Positions 8,385 through 14,451 of a stretch of DNA of 33,928 nt are shown here, piece after piece. The stretch's first letter is position 1. Each line of letters starts with the position of its first letter. A program made the position numbers and the translations under genes. Below the pieces are notes generated by a model. That model saw only the letters and a program-made list of their open reading frames with translations, made no database searches and was not told where the DNA came from. Source of the stretch: Pedobacter sp. ASV28 (lineage in GTDB: Bacteria; Bacteroidota; Bacteroidia; Sphingobacteriales; Sphingobacteriaceae); contig NZ_JAELTN010000053.1 of assembly GCF_016428855.1 (NCBI RefSeq), positions 1-33,928 of the forward strand, read 5' to 3'.

Positions 8385-9305
8385 ATGGCAACTCGATTCA
8401 AAAACCTAATCCAAGTACTAGATTTCTTTAAGGAAGAAAACACCTGTAAAGAGTATTTGGCTGCTATGAGGTGGGGTTCGGATCCTGCTTGCCCTCATTG
8501 TGGATCTATTGGTGCTTATGTAACAAACAGGGGGTATAAATGCAAATCAAAGGAATGTGCCAAGAAATTTACGGTAACTACCGGAACAGTATTCGAGAAT
8601 ACCAAGATTTCATTACGTTACTGGTTTGCAGCTATGTATTTATGTACTGCACACAAAAAAGGTATTTCTAGTTTACAGTTAAGCCGTGACCTTGATATTA
8701 CCCAAAAAACAGCTTGGTTCTTATTGCACCGCATACGTGAAATGCTTAAACAGGACAGTTCTAAAAAGCTATCTGGCATTGTTGAAATAGATGAAACATA
8801 TGTGGGTGGAAAGAATAAGAACCGCCACCAAAATAAAAAGGTGGAAGGCTCACAAGGCCGGTCGTCGGTAGATAAAAAGCCAGTACTTGGTATATTGCAA
8901 CGTGAAGGGGGAATAAGAACATTTGTAGTTGACGAAACATCTTCTTCAACATTGACTAACATTATGGTAGAAAATGTCGAAGCCGGATCAGATGTAATTA
9001 CTGATAGCTATAATTCCTATAATTCGCTTTCCAAATCATTCGAGCATACCAAAATCAAGCACATGGAAGGGAATTACATAACTATTGGAGATAGGCATAC
9101 CAATTCGATAGAAGGTTTCTGGTCACATCTAAAAAGGGGAATTGTTGGGATATACCATTACGTAAGTCCAAAGCACCTACATAGATATTGTGACGAGTTC
9201 GCATTCAGATACAATACACGCAAAGTTGAAGATATTATTCGTTTTGACGATGCAATTAGATTGTGTGACAATAAACGTTTGAGATATTCTGATTTAATTT
9301 CATAG
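8385..9305 (+). CDS. IS1595-family transposase (ISXO2-like)
   Basis: The protein has 306 aa from the ATG at 8385, set by the AAGGAGG site four bases upstream. An open frame starts at 8352 but has no ribosome-binding site. An N-terminal zinc ribbon (Cys36/Cys39 in CPHC, Cys53 and Cys58) is followed by a helix-turn-helix-like segment (SSLQLSRDLDITQKTAWFLLHRI). The RNase H-fold catalytic core has EIDETYVGG (Asp136), VITDSYNSY (Asp207) and the TNSIEGFWSHLKRG block with Asn240 and Glu243, matching the DDE/N arrangement of the ISXO2 group. It appears intact with no frameshift, so it may be active. It would mobilise the unit bounded by the inverted repeats at 8342 and 10662. Confidence 0.95.
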   Translation: MATRFKNLIQVLDFFKEENTCKEYLAAMRWGSDPACPHCGSIGAYVTNRGYKCKSKECAKKFTVTTGTVFENTKISLRYWFAAMYLCTAHKKGISSLQLSRDLDITQKTAWFLLHRIREMLKQDSSKKLSGIVEIDETYVGGKNKNRHQNKKVEGSQGRSSVDKKPVLGILQREGGIRTFVVDETSSSTLTNIMVENVEAGSDVITDSYNSYNSLSKSFEHTKIKHMEGNYITIGDRHTNSIEGFWSHLKRGIVGIYHYVSPKHLHRYCDEFAFRYNTRKVEDIIRFDDAIRLCDNKRLRYSDLIS

Positions 9306-9333
9306 TTTAGATTAAACCTAAACCAAATTAAAT

Positions 9334-9579
9334 ATGGAACAATTTAATATCTCAGGACCAAATACATTTACAGCTATCTTAAATATGTTGGTAGAATTAA
9401 ATGTTAGAACTATGGCTATAACAGAAATGATAGCTGAAAACTCAAGCAACGGGAGAACCTATGAAGAGAATATTAATGAGATGAAGTCTTATTTCTCGGA
9501 GGCAAAAAAGATATACCTTGAGAATTTATACGTGCAACTGGGCGATTTAAACCTAGGAAACACTTTAGGCGGTAAATGA
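9334..9579 (+). CDS. Small passenger protein of the IS1595-like unit (unknown)
   Basis: This 81-aa protein starts 28 bp after the transposase stop, in the same orientation, and is probably cotranscribed with it. It is mostly helical: LNMLVELNVRTMAITEMIAE, a short polar linker (NSSNGRTYEEN), then FSEAKKIYLENLYVQLGDL. It has no signal peptide, membrane segment or cysteine motif. I do not recognise the family. Its close spacing behind the transposase suggests either a cargo gene or an accessory factor. It reads as a real protein rather than a shadow frame. Confidence 0.6.
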   Translation: MEQFNISGPNTFTAILNMLVELNVRTMAITEMIAENSSNGRTYEENINEMKSYFSEAKKIYLENLYVQLGDLNLGNTLGGK

Positions 9580-9613
9580 ACTTTTTCATAAAGTAAATAT
9601 ACTAAATAATTGT

Positions 9614-9625
9614 AACATGTATGTT
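9614..9625. promoter_or_regulatory. Short dyad upstream of the 46-aa ORF
   Basis: AACAT-GT-ATGTT forms a 12-bp inverted repeat about 25 bp upstream of the -7 box at 9651. It is a possible operator. It is short, so it could be chance. Confidence 0.25.
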
Positions 9626-9650
9626 GCATTAATAAAAAAATTGATAACGT

Positions 9651-9658
9651 TAGATTTG
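9651..9658 (+). promoter_or_regulatory. -7 promoter box for the 46-aa ORF
   Basis: TAGATTTG fits TAnnTTTG exactly and lies 10 bp before the ATG at 9668. If it is used, the transcript would be nearly leaderless. Confidence 0.4.
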
Positions 9659-9667
9659 CAAAAGAAA

Positions 9668-9808
9668 ATGGCAAAAGAAAAAAAGAAGAAGCCGCCTAAA
9701 GAACGTGCGGATAAATATGAAGAAAAGGTAAAGTTTGAAGGAACGTTGGAGGAGATGATACAAATAGGTATTAATACCCAGGTTCCAAAGAAGGATACTG
9801 ATAAATAG
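9668..9808 (+). CDS. Lysine-rich small protein (46 aa), unknown
   Basis: I take the ATG at 9668. An in-frame ATG at 9617 would add 17 residues and would run across the -7 box. The first 16 residues are very basic (MAKEKKKKPPKERADK). The rest reads YEEKVKFEGTLEEMIQIGI, a pattern I associate with short basic Bacteroidota proteins whose KVxFxGTxEEMI tail is conserved, but I cannot name a family. It is part of the IS1595-like unit. A 22-bp perfect palindrome follows 7 bp after its stop. Nucleic-acid binding is possible from the charge alone, which is inference. Confidence 0.5.
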   Translation: MAKEKKKKPPKERADKYEEKVKFEGTLEEMIQIGINTQVPKKDTDK

Positions 9809-9815
9809 AGATATA

Positions 9816-9837
9816 AATTTACGGATATCCGTAAATT
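9816..9837. repeat. 22-bp perfect palindrome
   Basis: A perfect dyad is centred between 9826 and 9827, with core ACGGATATCCGT extended by AATTT/AAATT-type arms. It has no loop and no T-tract, so an operator or protein-binding site is more likely than a terminator. It lies over the expected -33 region of a possible promoter (9850-9857) for the structured RNA segment. Confidence 0.75.
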
Positions 9838-9849
9838 AAATTCTTGTAC

Positions 9850-9857
9850 TAGGTTTA
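9850..9857 (+). promoter_or_regulatory. Near-consensus -7 box ahead of the structured RNA
   Basis: TAGGTTTA matches TAnnTTTG except at the last base. A start 5-7 nt downstream would fall at about 9863, which is exactly where the outermost predicted RNA stem begins. Confidence 0.35.
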
Positions 9858-9862
9858 ATATT

Positions 9863-10005
9863 GCTGCTCAGAAATACCACATCAAGCTACCTGCAATTAT
9901 TAAGACTGATGGTGCACCAGTAATGGCGTAGCTATGTCTTTTTGCAGGTAGCGGGAGTGGTATCCCTTGAGCGGCGAAAGACTAAAAGTTACGCCAATTT
10001 TTTTT
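9863..10005 (+). ncRNA. Structured RNA candidate with pseudoknot and U8 tract (unknown)
   Basis: The stems nest in order. P1 is 9863-9870 with 9968-9975 (8 bp, one wobble). P2 is 9874-9880 with 9957-9963 (ATACCAC/GTGGTAT, 7 bp). P3 is 9886-9896 with 9942-9952 (GCTACCTGCAA, 11 bp perfect). P4 is 9902-9906 with 9936-9940 (AAGAC/GTCTT). A small hairpin lies at 9910-9919 (TGGTGCACCA). In the apical loop 9924-9933 (TGGCGTAGCT) can pair with 9987-9996 (AGTTACGCCA) as a 10-bp pseudoknot, and eight T residues follow immediately at 9998-10005. This can be a free small RNA with its own terminator, or a cis attenuator for the gene that starts 21 nt later. I do not recognise it as a known riboswitch, 6S, SRP, tmRNA or ribozyme. 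Confidence 0.6.
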
Positions 10006-10026
10006 AAACTCTAAAATACCACAACA

Positions 10027-10614
10027 ATGAAGAAAACGTTTTTAACTTTGTGTATGCTATATTGCATTTCTGCATACGCACAGACCGTTAAGCCGCCTGT
10101 AATAGGGACAACAATCAGACAAAGCCCATATAGGTTATTTGTTGATGCAGCTTTTATCAATGAATTTAATAGCGGAGAAAAAGTGCTATTAACCGGTGTT
10201 GAAGATGAATATTTCAAATCTATGGATAGCTTAGGAAGAAAGATATTGATATTGAAATCTGACTTTGTACGTCCAGATAGTTTGTTAAAGTTCTTTGCTG
10301 AAGAATTAGTCCTTATAGAGAAAATAAAAAAGGAAAAAGAAGAAGCAGTTAGGGCGAAGGAAAAAGAAGCTTATGATAACGCAAAGGCGCATATAAACAA
10401 GTATGGATCAAATATTGATAAATATTGTTTTATGTATAAAAAACTTATGATAGGAATGAGTAAATTGGTTTTTGGATGGGTAAAACAAGAGAAGCCTATT
10501 ACTATCAACTATACAGAGACAGAATACGGAAGGGATGAACAATGGGTATATCCAAATTACGTTTATTATTATTTTTCAAAAGGAAAGCTAACAGCTATAC
10601 AATCTAGTGAATAA
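10027..10614 (+). CDS. Secreted protein with SH3-like and BamE/SmpA-like regions
   Basis: This 195-aa protein has a clear signal peptide (MKKTFLTLCMLYCISAYAQ, cleaved near residue 19). Residues about 26-84 (GTTIRQSPYRLFVDAAF through ILKSDFVRP) look like a bacterial SH3-type beta barrel. A charged coiled coil follows (EKIKKEKEEAVRAKEKEAYDNA, split here from about 98). The C-terminal IGMSK, WVKQEKPITINYT, EQWVYPNYVYYY and GKLTAIQ resemble the BamE/SmpA fold pattern (IGMSKxxVxxxWGxPxxIN... EQWVY). The nearest gap upstream holds the structured RNA, with a T-tract 21 nt before the ATG. It lies inside the IS1595-like unit and would be cargo. An envelope role is inferred; the exact function is unknown. 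Confidence 0.75.
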   Translation: MKKTFLTLCMLYCISAYAQTVKPPVIGTTIRQSPYRLFVDAAFINEFNSGEKVLLTGVEDEYFKSMDSLGRKILILKSDFVRPDSLLKFFAEELVLIEKIKKEKEEAVRAKEKEAYDNAKAHINKYGSNIDKYCFMYKKLMIGMSKLVFGWVKQEKPITINYTETEYGRDEQWVYPNYVYYYFSKGKLTAIQSSE

Positions 10615-10615
10615 A

Positions 10616-12379
10616 TTAAGCCAACATATTGTTGGATTTTTTGTATTTTTGATTTGTCCCAAGTCGTATATAGCTACCAAAATTAATGTACCAATTAAAG
10701 GTATGGTCCTTTCTCCACTGAAAAGCAAACCCTTGAATGGCTTTGCTTTTCTGATCGAACTGTACAAAACCATATTCTGGATCTAGTATAGCGAAACCAC
10801 CCACATCATAAGGGGATATTTTTTCACTGATCAGCCCTATGGAAATATGACTTCTTTTATAATCACTATCGTGATTGGTAGTAAACCTCAGCCCGTATTC
10901 AAGCTTACCATAACTGATTACAGCATTTCCTTTTCCTGCCTCTTCCGCATCATGACTTTTATGGGAGAACTGCCGCATCCCCCCGCCGTACTCAAAATAG
11001 AGCTTTGCCCATTTTGCACCAGCGTATAACCTAGCACCATAATTCAATGGCGAGAACTGATAACCGTCGAAAATTGGGCTAAAGCCCAGCTTAGGATTTA
11101 AATAGGCATAGCCACCATAGTTCTCATTATCAATTCCCACTTTCCAAAAGGCCTCAATATTAAAAGTAAAAGGGTGTGCAGCTGTAATCTGTTTGGTATT
11201 TTGGGTTTTCCCGCCTACCATCGTAGTTTTATCGCTTGCATACAAGATAGGCATAGTGGCCAAAGAATAGCCGAAATCAAGCCCCATGTGAAACTTGCGT
11301 TTTTTCTCATCTTCAGGTTTGAGTACAAACATAGGATCTACCCTACCCATTCCATCATAGATCCATCCGCCCACAATAGTCATCAAACCTACACTTGCCG
11401 CAAACGAAGCCGCATCCTGCACTTTCTGCTCTTCTGCTTTTTTGTTTTTCCAGCTATCATATTCTTTTTGTTTTTCTGCCAATTCTGCAGCTTCGGCCGC
11501 TTTTCTGCGCTCTTCCTGTGCCTTTCCCTCTGCTTCTAGCTGTTGTGCTTGCTGTTGTTTGGACAAGGCTAAGTTTTCCGCATCAACCGTATTACTTTTA
11601 GCACCTTGTACCTTTTCAGTTGAACTGGAAGCCTTTTCTGTTTTGGCTGCAGTTGTTTTCTTCTCGTTGGAACCCGAAGCTTCTTTAGTTGTAGAAACAG
11701 TGCCAACTGCAGCCCCTGTCTTAGCCACCTGTTTTTTATTAGCTGCTTCTTTGGCCAATTTATCCTTTTCTAATTTCTCCTTTTCAAGCTTTGCTTTTTC
11801 TAACTTTTCTTTTTCCTGCCTAGCCTTTTCATCGGCTAATTTCTTTTTATTGGCCAGATCATCCTCTTTTTTCTTTTCCTCTGCAGCTTTTTTCTCTGTC
11901 AAATTTTCAACGCTAGAAATGGTATATGAAATATTTTTCAAATAAGTATAGCTGTCTTCAAATTTAGAAGCACACTCTTTCGCCTTACCTTTTAAATCGC
12001 TGGTCAGCACATAATGCACCCAATCGCTTTTTGGCGTAAACTCTCCATTGGGAGCCAAGTACACAACTTTATTTATGCCCAATTTAAACCTACGTTCGCC
12101 TACGCAAGCATAATTTGCAGTAATATCTACGACTATATTATACTCTTGATTGGTATTGTTCTTAACATAGTAAAAGAATTCCTCGTCTGCAGTAAGCGTA
12201 GAGAAATAACTTTCCAGCGAAAGGGTAAACCTTGGATCAACCTGTCTAACCTGCACCTTTTTCCTTTGTGCATTTGCCGTTAGTGAAAACATCAGCAACA
12301 AAAATAAGTAGTTTCGCAACTTGGCACGAAAGAGGTACTTGCACATACTTGTGCAAACACCCGTAGTAGAATTCATCAT
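10616..12379 (-). CDS. Coiled-coil secreted protein with beta-barrel end, C-terminus replaced by mobile element
   Basis: This 587-aa protein may start at 12379 or, better for a signal peptide, at Met12 (12346: MCKYLFRAKLRNYLFLLLMF, ending TANAQ). Residues about 38-160 are a beta-rich domain (YFSTLTADEEFFYYVKNNTN). Residues about 160-320 are a Lys/Glu/Ala coiled coil with EKEKLEKAKLEKEKLEK-type repeats. Residues about 365-575 have alternating aromatic strands like an outer-membrane barrel (FHMGLDFGYSLATMPILYAS, WYINFGSYIRL). The last codons after IRLG come from the IS1595-like right end, giving a basic tail (TNQKYKKSNNMLA) instead of an aromatic barrel end. So I think it is truncated. It is convergent with the passenger gene, with one base between stops. 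Function unknown. Confidence 0.7.
   Translation of the reverse strand: MMNSTTGVCTSMCKYLFRAKLRNYLFLLLMFSLTANAQRKKVQVRQVDPRFTLSLESYFSTLTADEEFFYYVKNNTNQEYNIVVDITANYACVGERRFKLGINKVVYLAPNGEFTPKSDWVHYVLTSDLKGKAKECASKFEDSYTYLKNISYTISSVENLTEKKAAEEKKKEDDLANKKKLADEKARQEKEKLEKAKLEKEKLEKDKLAKEAANKKQVAKTGAAVGTVSTTKEASGSNEKKTTAAKTEKASSSTEKVQGAKSNTVDAENLALSKQQQAQQLEAEGKAQEERRKAAEAAELAEKQKEYDSWKNKKAEEQKVQDAASFAASVGLMTIVGGWIYDGMGRVDPMFVLKPEDEKKRKFHMGLDFGYSLATMPILYASDKTTMVGGKTQNTKQITAAHPFTFNIEAFWKVGIDNENYGGYAYLNPKLGFSPIFDGYQFSPLNYGARLYAGAKWAKLYFEYGGGMRQFSHKSHDAEEAGKGNAVISYGKLEYGLRFTTNHDSDYKRSHISIGLISEKISPYDVGGFAILDPEYGFVQFDQKSKAIQGFAFQWRKDHTFNWYINFGSYIRLGTNQKYKKSNNMLA
10621..10642 (+). terminator. Hairpin terminator of the passenger gene
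   Basis: CCAACA-TAT-TGTTGG is followed by T6 at 10637-10642. It sits 7 bp after the stop of the secreted passenger gene and inside the last codons of the convergent barrel gene. It belongs to the mobile unit, just inside the right inverted repeat. Confidence 0.65.
10653..10662 (-). repeat. Right terminal inverted repeat of the IS1595-like unit
   Basis: TTTGTCCCAA is the exact complement of 8342-8351. It overlaps the codons for LGTNQ near the end of the barrel gene, showing where the element joined that gene. Confidence 0.55.
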
Positions 12380-12596
12380 AATTATAGTTAAAGTGGTTTA
12401 TGGCCAGAAACTATTTCAGATTGATTTTCTGATTGTTTCTTGCTGGCCACAAATCTAGCCTACAACACAATGCCAGTAAATACTCAATTATGAGTATTTT
12501 AGCCTTAGCAGGGCATTTTAGTACCTGTTTAAAAAGCATTGAAGCTTTGATGTAGCATATTCAACAGAATAAATAATTAGACGTTAATGATTTAAA
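12380..12596. other. Intergenic region between barrel gene and ribosomal block
   Basis: This 217-nt AT-rich divergent spacer contains a two-level hairpin: AAATACTCA-ATTA-TGAGTATTT at 12478-12499, and an outer AATGCC at 12469-12474 pairing with GGCATT at 12512-12517. It could be an operator or leader structure. I see no exact TAnnTTTG box. Confidence 0.5.
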
Positions 12597-12692
12597 ATGA
12601 TTCGACTTCTAAAATATTTTCGAAACATACTTGATGAATACAAAAATTATTCAGATATTTGCACACTCTTAAAAAAATTAAGCGACGAATAA
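12597..12692 (+). CDS. Candidate 31-aa small protein ahead of rpmB
   Basis: An ATG-to-TAA frame of 31 codons ends 19 nt before the rpmB start. It begins MIRLLKYFRNILDEYKNY and ends LLKKLSDE. It has a hydrophobic/basic first half and an amphipathic second half, with a plausible composition. It could be an overlooked small protein, a leader peptide for the ribosomal operon, or chance. I do not recognise it. Confidence 0.35.
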   Translation: MIRLLKYFRNILDEYKNYSDICTLLKKLSDE

Positions 12693-12711
12693 CAAATAAC
12701 AAAATAAAGTC

Positions 12712-12945
12712 ATGTCAAGAGTTTGTGATTTAACAGGAAAAACAGCGATGAAGGGACATAACGTTTCTCACTCAAACGTTAAAACTAAGCGCAAGTTTTA
12801 TCCTAACCTACAACTTCAGAAGTTTTATATTCCTGAAGAAGATCGTTGGATAACACTAAAAGTATCTACTTCAGCTATTAAAACCATCAATAAAATTGGT
12901 GTTTCTGAGGCGATTAATCGTTTCATGAAAAAAGGATATTTGTAA
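12712..12945 (+). CDS. rpmB: 50S ribosomal protein bL28
   Basis: The protein has 77 residues. It begins MSRVCDLTGKTAMKGHNVSHS and continues NVKTKRKFYPNLQ, the standard bL28 signature. The C-terminus has STSAIKTINKIGV. It is a structural protein of the large subunit. It heads the cluster rpmB-rpmG-DUF4295, which recurs in Bacteroidota just before ftsY. It is followed after 40 bp by rpmG. The length is normal for the family. Confidence 0.97.
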   Translation: MSRVCDLTGKTAMKGHNVSHSNVKTKRKFYPNLQLQKFYIPEEDRWITLKVSTSAIKTINKIGVSEAINRFMKKGYL

Positions 12946-12985
12946 AAAACATTTGCTGATTTTATCGGCATAAATAAATAATAAA

Positions 12986-13168
12986 ATGGCAAAAAAAGGT
13001 AACAGAGTTCAAGTTATTTTAGAGTGTACAGAGCACAAAACCAGCGGTATGCCTGGTATGTCTAGATATATTTCTACAAAGAACCGTAAAAACACTACTG
13101 AGCGTTTAGAGTTGAAAAAATACAACCCGGTTTTAAAGAAAGTAACCGTACACAAAGAGATAAAATAA
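12986..13168 (+). CDS. rpmG: 50S ribosomal protein bL33
   Basis: The 60-aa protein has MAKKGNRVQVILECTEHKTS, then GMSRYISTKNRKNTTERLEL and KKYNPVLKKVTVHKE. It matches bL33. Only one cysteine is present, so it is the zinc-free (C-minus) form. It is a large-subunit structural protein near the E site. It lies between rpmB and the DUF4295 gene and is probably cotranscribed with both. Confidence 0.97.
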   Translation: MAKKGNRVQVILECTEHKTSGMPGMSRYISTKNRKNTTERLELKKYNPVLKKVTVHKEIK

Positions 13169-13252
13169 TTGAATGTTAGATTGACTGAAGGGTAGAATTA
13201 TTTAATTCAATCGTTTTAGCATCCGCTCACTCAATCATTAAATTTTAACAAC

Positions 13253-13414
13253 ATGGCAAAGAAAGTAGTTGCAACCCTTAAAACAGGTACAGGTAAAGAA
13301 TATTCAAAAGTTATTACAATGACCAAGTCGCCAAAAACTGGTGCTTATTCATTCAAAGAGACTATCGTTCATAACGATCACGTTAAAGATGCTCTTGCTG
13401 GCAATAGCAAGTAA
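13253..13414 (+). CDS. DUF4295 family small protein
   Basis: This 53-aa gene begins MAKKVVATLKTGTGKEYSK and continues VITMTKSPKTGAYSFKE, which I recognise as the DUF4295 family. It is found almost always right after rpmG in Bacteroidota. The protein is small and basic, and its position in the bL28/bL33 cluster suggests a ribosome-associated role, which is inference. It was found by reading the gap, as it is shorter than 60 codons. A hairpin terminator lies 22 bp downstream. Confidence 0.9.
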   Translation: MAKKVVATLKTGTGKEYSKVITMTKSPKTGAYSFKETIVHNDHVKDALAGNSK

Positions 13415-13436
13415 TTCTTATCAAGAATAGCTTAAG

Positions 13437-13469
13437 AGCCGTTCCGTACTTAACGGAAGGGCTTTTTTT
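13437..13469 (+). terminator. Rho-independent terminator after the ribosomal cluster
   Basis: AGCC-G-TTCCGT pairs with ACGGAA-G-GGCT, with one G-G mismatch and a five-base loop, and is followed by seven T residues. It separates the rpmB-rpmG-DUF4295 unit from ftsY, which starts 17 bp later. Confidence 0.8.
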
Positions 13470-13485
13470 ATTTTAACAAAATTTT

Positions 13486-14448
13486 ATGGGTTTATTCGAT
13501 TTTTTCAAAAAAAAAGAAACCGCACCTGAAGCTCAGGAAGCTTTAGATAAAGGTTTGGAAAAAACCAAGGAAGGTTTCTTCAGCAAAATTACCAAAGCAG
13601 TAGCTGGCAAATCAACAGTTGATGATGATGTACTCGACAATCTGGAAGAAGTATTGGTCACTTCCGATGTTGGGGTAAGCACCACGCTGAAGATTATTGA
13701 ACGTATTGAAGCAAGGGTAGCAAAGGACAAATACCTGTCTACTTCTGAATTAAACCATTTGCTAAGGGACGAAATCCAGCTGTTACTGGCCGAAAACAAC
13801 AGCAACGACTTTCGCAATTTCGAATATGGCGATCACAAACCTTATGTAATTATGGTAGTGGGTGTTAATGGTGTAGGCAAAACCACCACCATTGGCAAAC
13901 TGGCACATAAACTCAAAAAAGAAAACCTAAATGTTGTGTTAGGCGCAGCCGATACTTTCCGTGCCGCTGCCGTTGACCAGATTAAACTTTGGGGAGAAAG
14001 AGTAGGGGTAAGGGTAGTGGCCCAGGCTATGGGTTCTGACCCCGCTTCTGTTGCTTATGACACCCTACAATCTGCCGTTGCCAACAAAGAAGACGTCGTA
14101 ATTATTGATACCGCTGGACGTTTACATAATAAAGTTGGCCTGATGAACGAGTTGGGCAAAATCAAAAATGTAATGCAGAAAGTAGTACCTAATGCCCCCC
14201 ACGAAATTTTGCTGGTATTGGACGGCTCTACCGGACAAAATGCATTTGAACAATGCAAACAATTCACCGAAGCCACTGACGTTAATGCATTAGCCATTAC
14301 AAAGTTGGATGGAACAGCTAAAGGAGGTGTAGTAATTGGTATTTCAGATCAATTTAAAATCCCTGTAAAATATATTGGTGTGGGCGAAAAAATGGACGAT
14401 TTGCAATTGTTCGACAAAAAAGAGTTTGTGAATTCGCTATTTAAATAA
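13486..14448 (+). CDS. ftsY: Signal recognition particle receptor FtsY
   Basis: This 320-aa SRP-family GTPase docks ribosome-SRP complexes at the membrane for cotranslational insertion. It has a short N-terminal A domain, an N-domain helical bundle (DDDVLDNLEEVLVTSDVGVS, residues 46-65), a P-loop GVNGVGKTTT at 126-135, the DTFRAAAVDQIK insertion-box motif, DTAGRLHN, and TKLDGTAKGG plus GVGEKMDDL at the end. The acidic A domain of proteobacteria is nearly absent, as is usual in Bacteroidota. It is followed after 3 bp by rimO and is likely cotranscribed with it. It has its own promoter region after the hairpin at 13437. Confidence 0.97.
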   Translation: MGLFDFFKKKETAPEAQEALDKGLEKTKEGFFSKITKAVAGKSTVDDDVLDNLEEVLVTSDVGVSTTLKIIERIEARVAKDKYLSTSELNHLLRDEIQLLLAENNSNDFRNFEYGDHKPYVIMVVGVNGVGKTTTIGKLAHKLKKENLNVVLGAADTFRAAAVDQIKLWGERVGVRVVAQAMGSDPASVAYDTLQSAVANKEDVVIIDTAGRLHNKVGLMNELGKIKNVMQKVVPNAPHEILLVLDGSTGQNAFEQCKQFTEATDVNALAITKLDGTAKGGVVIGISDQFKIPVKYIGVGEKMDDLQLFDKKEFVNSLFK

Positions 14449-14451
14449 AAT

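Larger units (their letters stand above)
8342..10662 (+). mobile_element. IS1595-family (ISXO2-like) mobile unit with passenger genes
   Basis: A 10-bp perfect inverted repeat (TTGGGACAAA at 8342-8351, its complement TTTGTCCCAA at 10653-10662) brackets the transposase gene and everything up to just inside the convergent gene at 10616-12379. Flanking octamers AAGTTATT (8336-8343) and AAGTCGTA (10661-10668) match at only 5 of 8 positions, so no clean target duplication is visible. IS1595-family elements are known to carry passenger genes. This one has two small ORFs, a structured non-coding segment and a secreted-protein gene, all on the same strand as the transposase. Transposase certain, boundaries probable. 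Confidence 0.65.

Noticed and set aside
8287..8391. N-terminal extension of the HEPN-like protein to 8391
   Set aside because: It would run through the IS inverted repeat and the transposase start; the ATG at 8286 is more natural.
9900..9990. Hammerhead ribozyme (CTGATG followed by GAAA)
   Set aside because: The CTGATGA core is broken (CTGATGG) and the stems do not fit the hammerhead arrangement.
9863..10005. Integron attC site or retron RNA
   Set aside because: No GTTRRRY/RYYYAAC core sites and no integrase or reverse transcriptase in the window.
8336..10668. 8-bp target-site duplication around the IS1595 unit
   Set aside because: The flanking octamers match at only 5 of 8 positions, too weak to call.
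11174..11945. Long plus-strand ORFs inside the coiled-coil gene
   Set aside because: They are antisense frames rich in Ser, Phe and Leu, as expected from the complement of Lys/Glu-rich coiled-coil codons.
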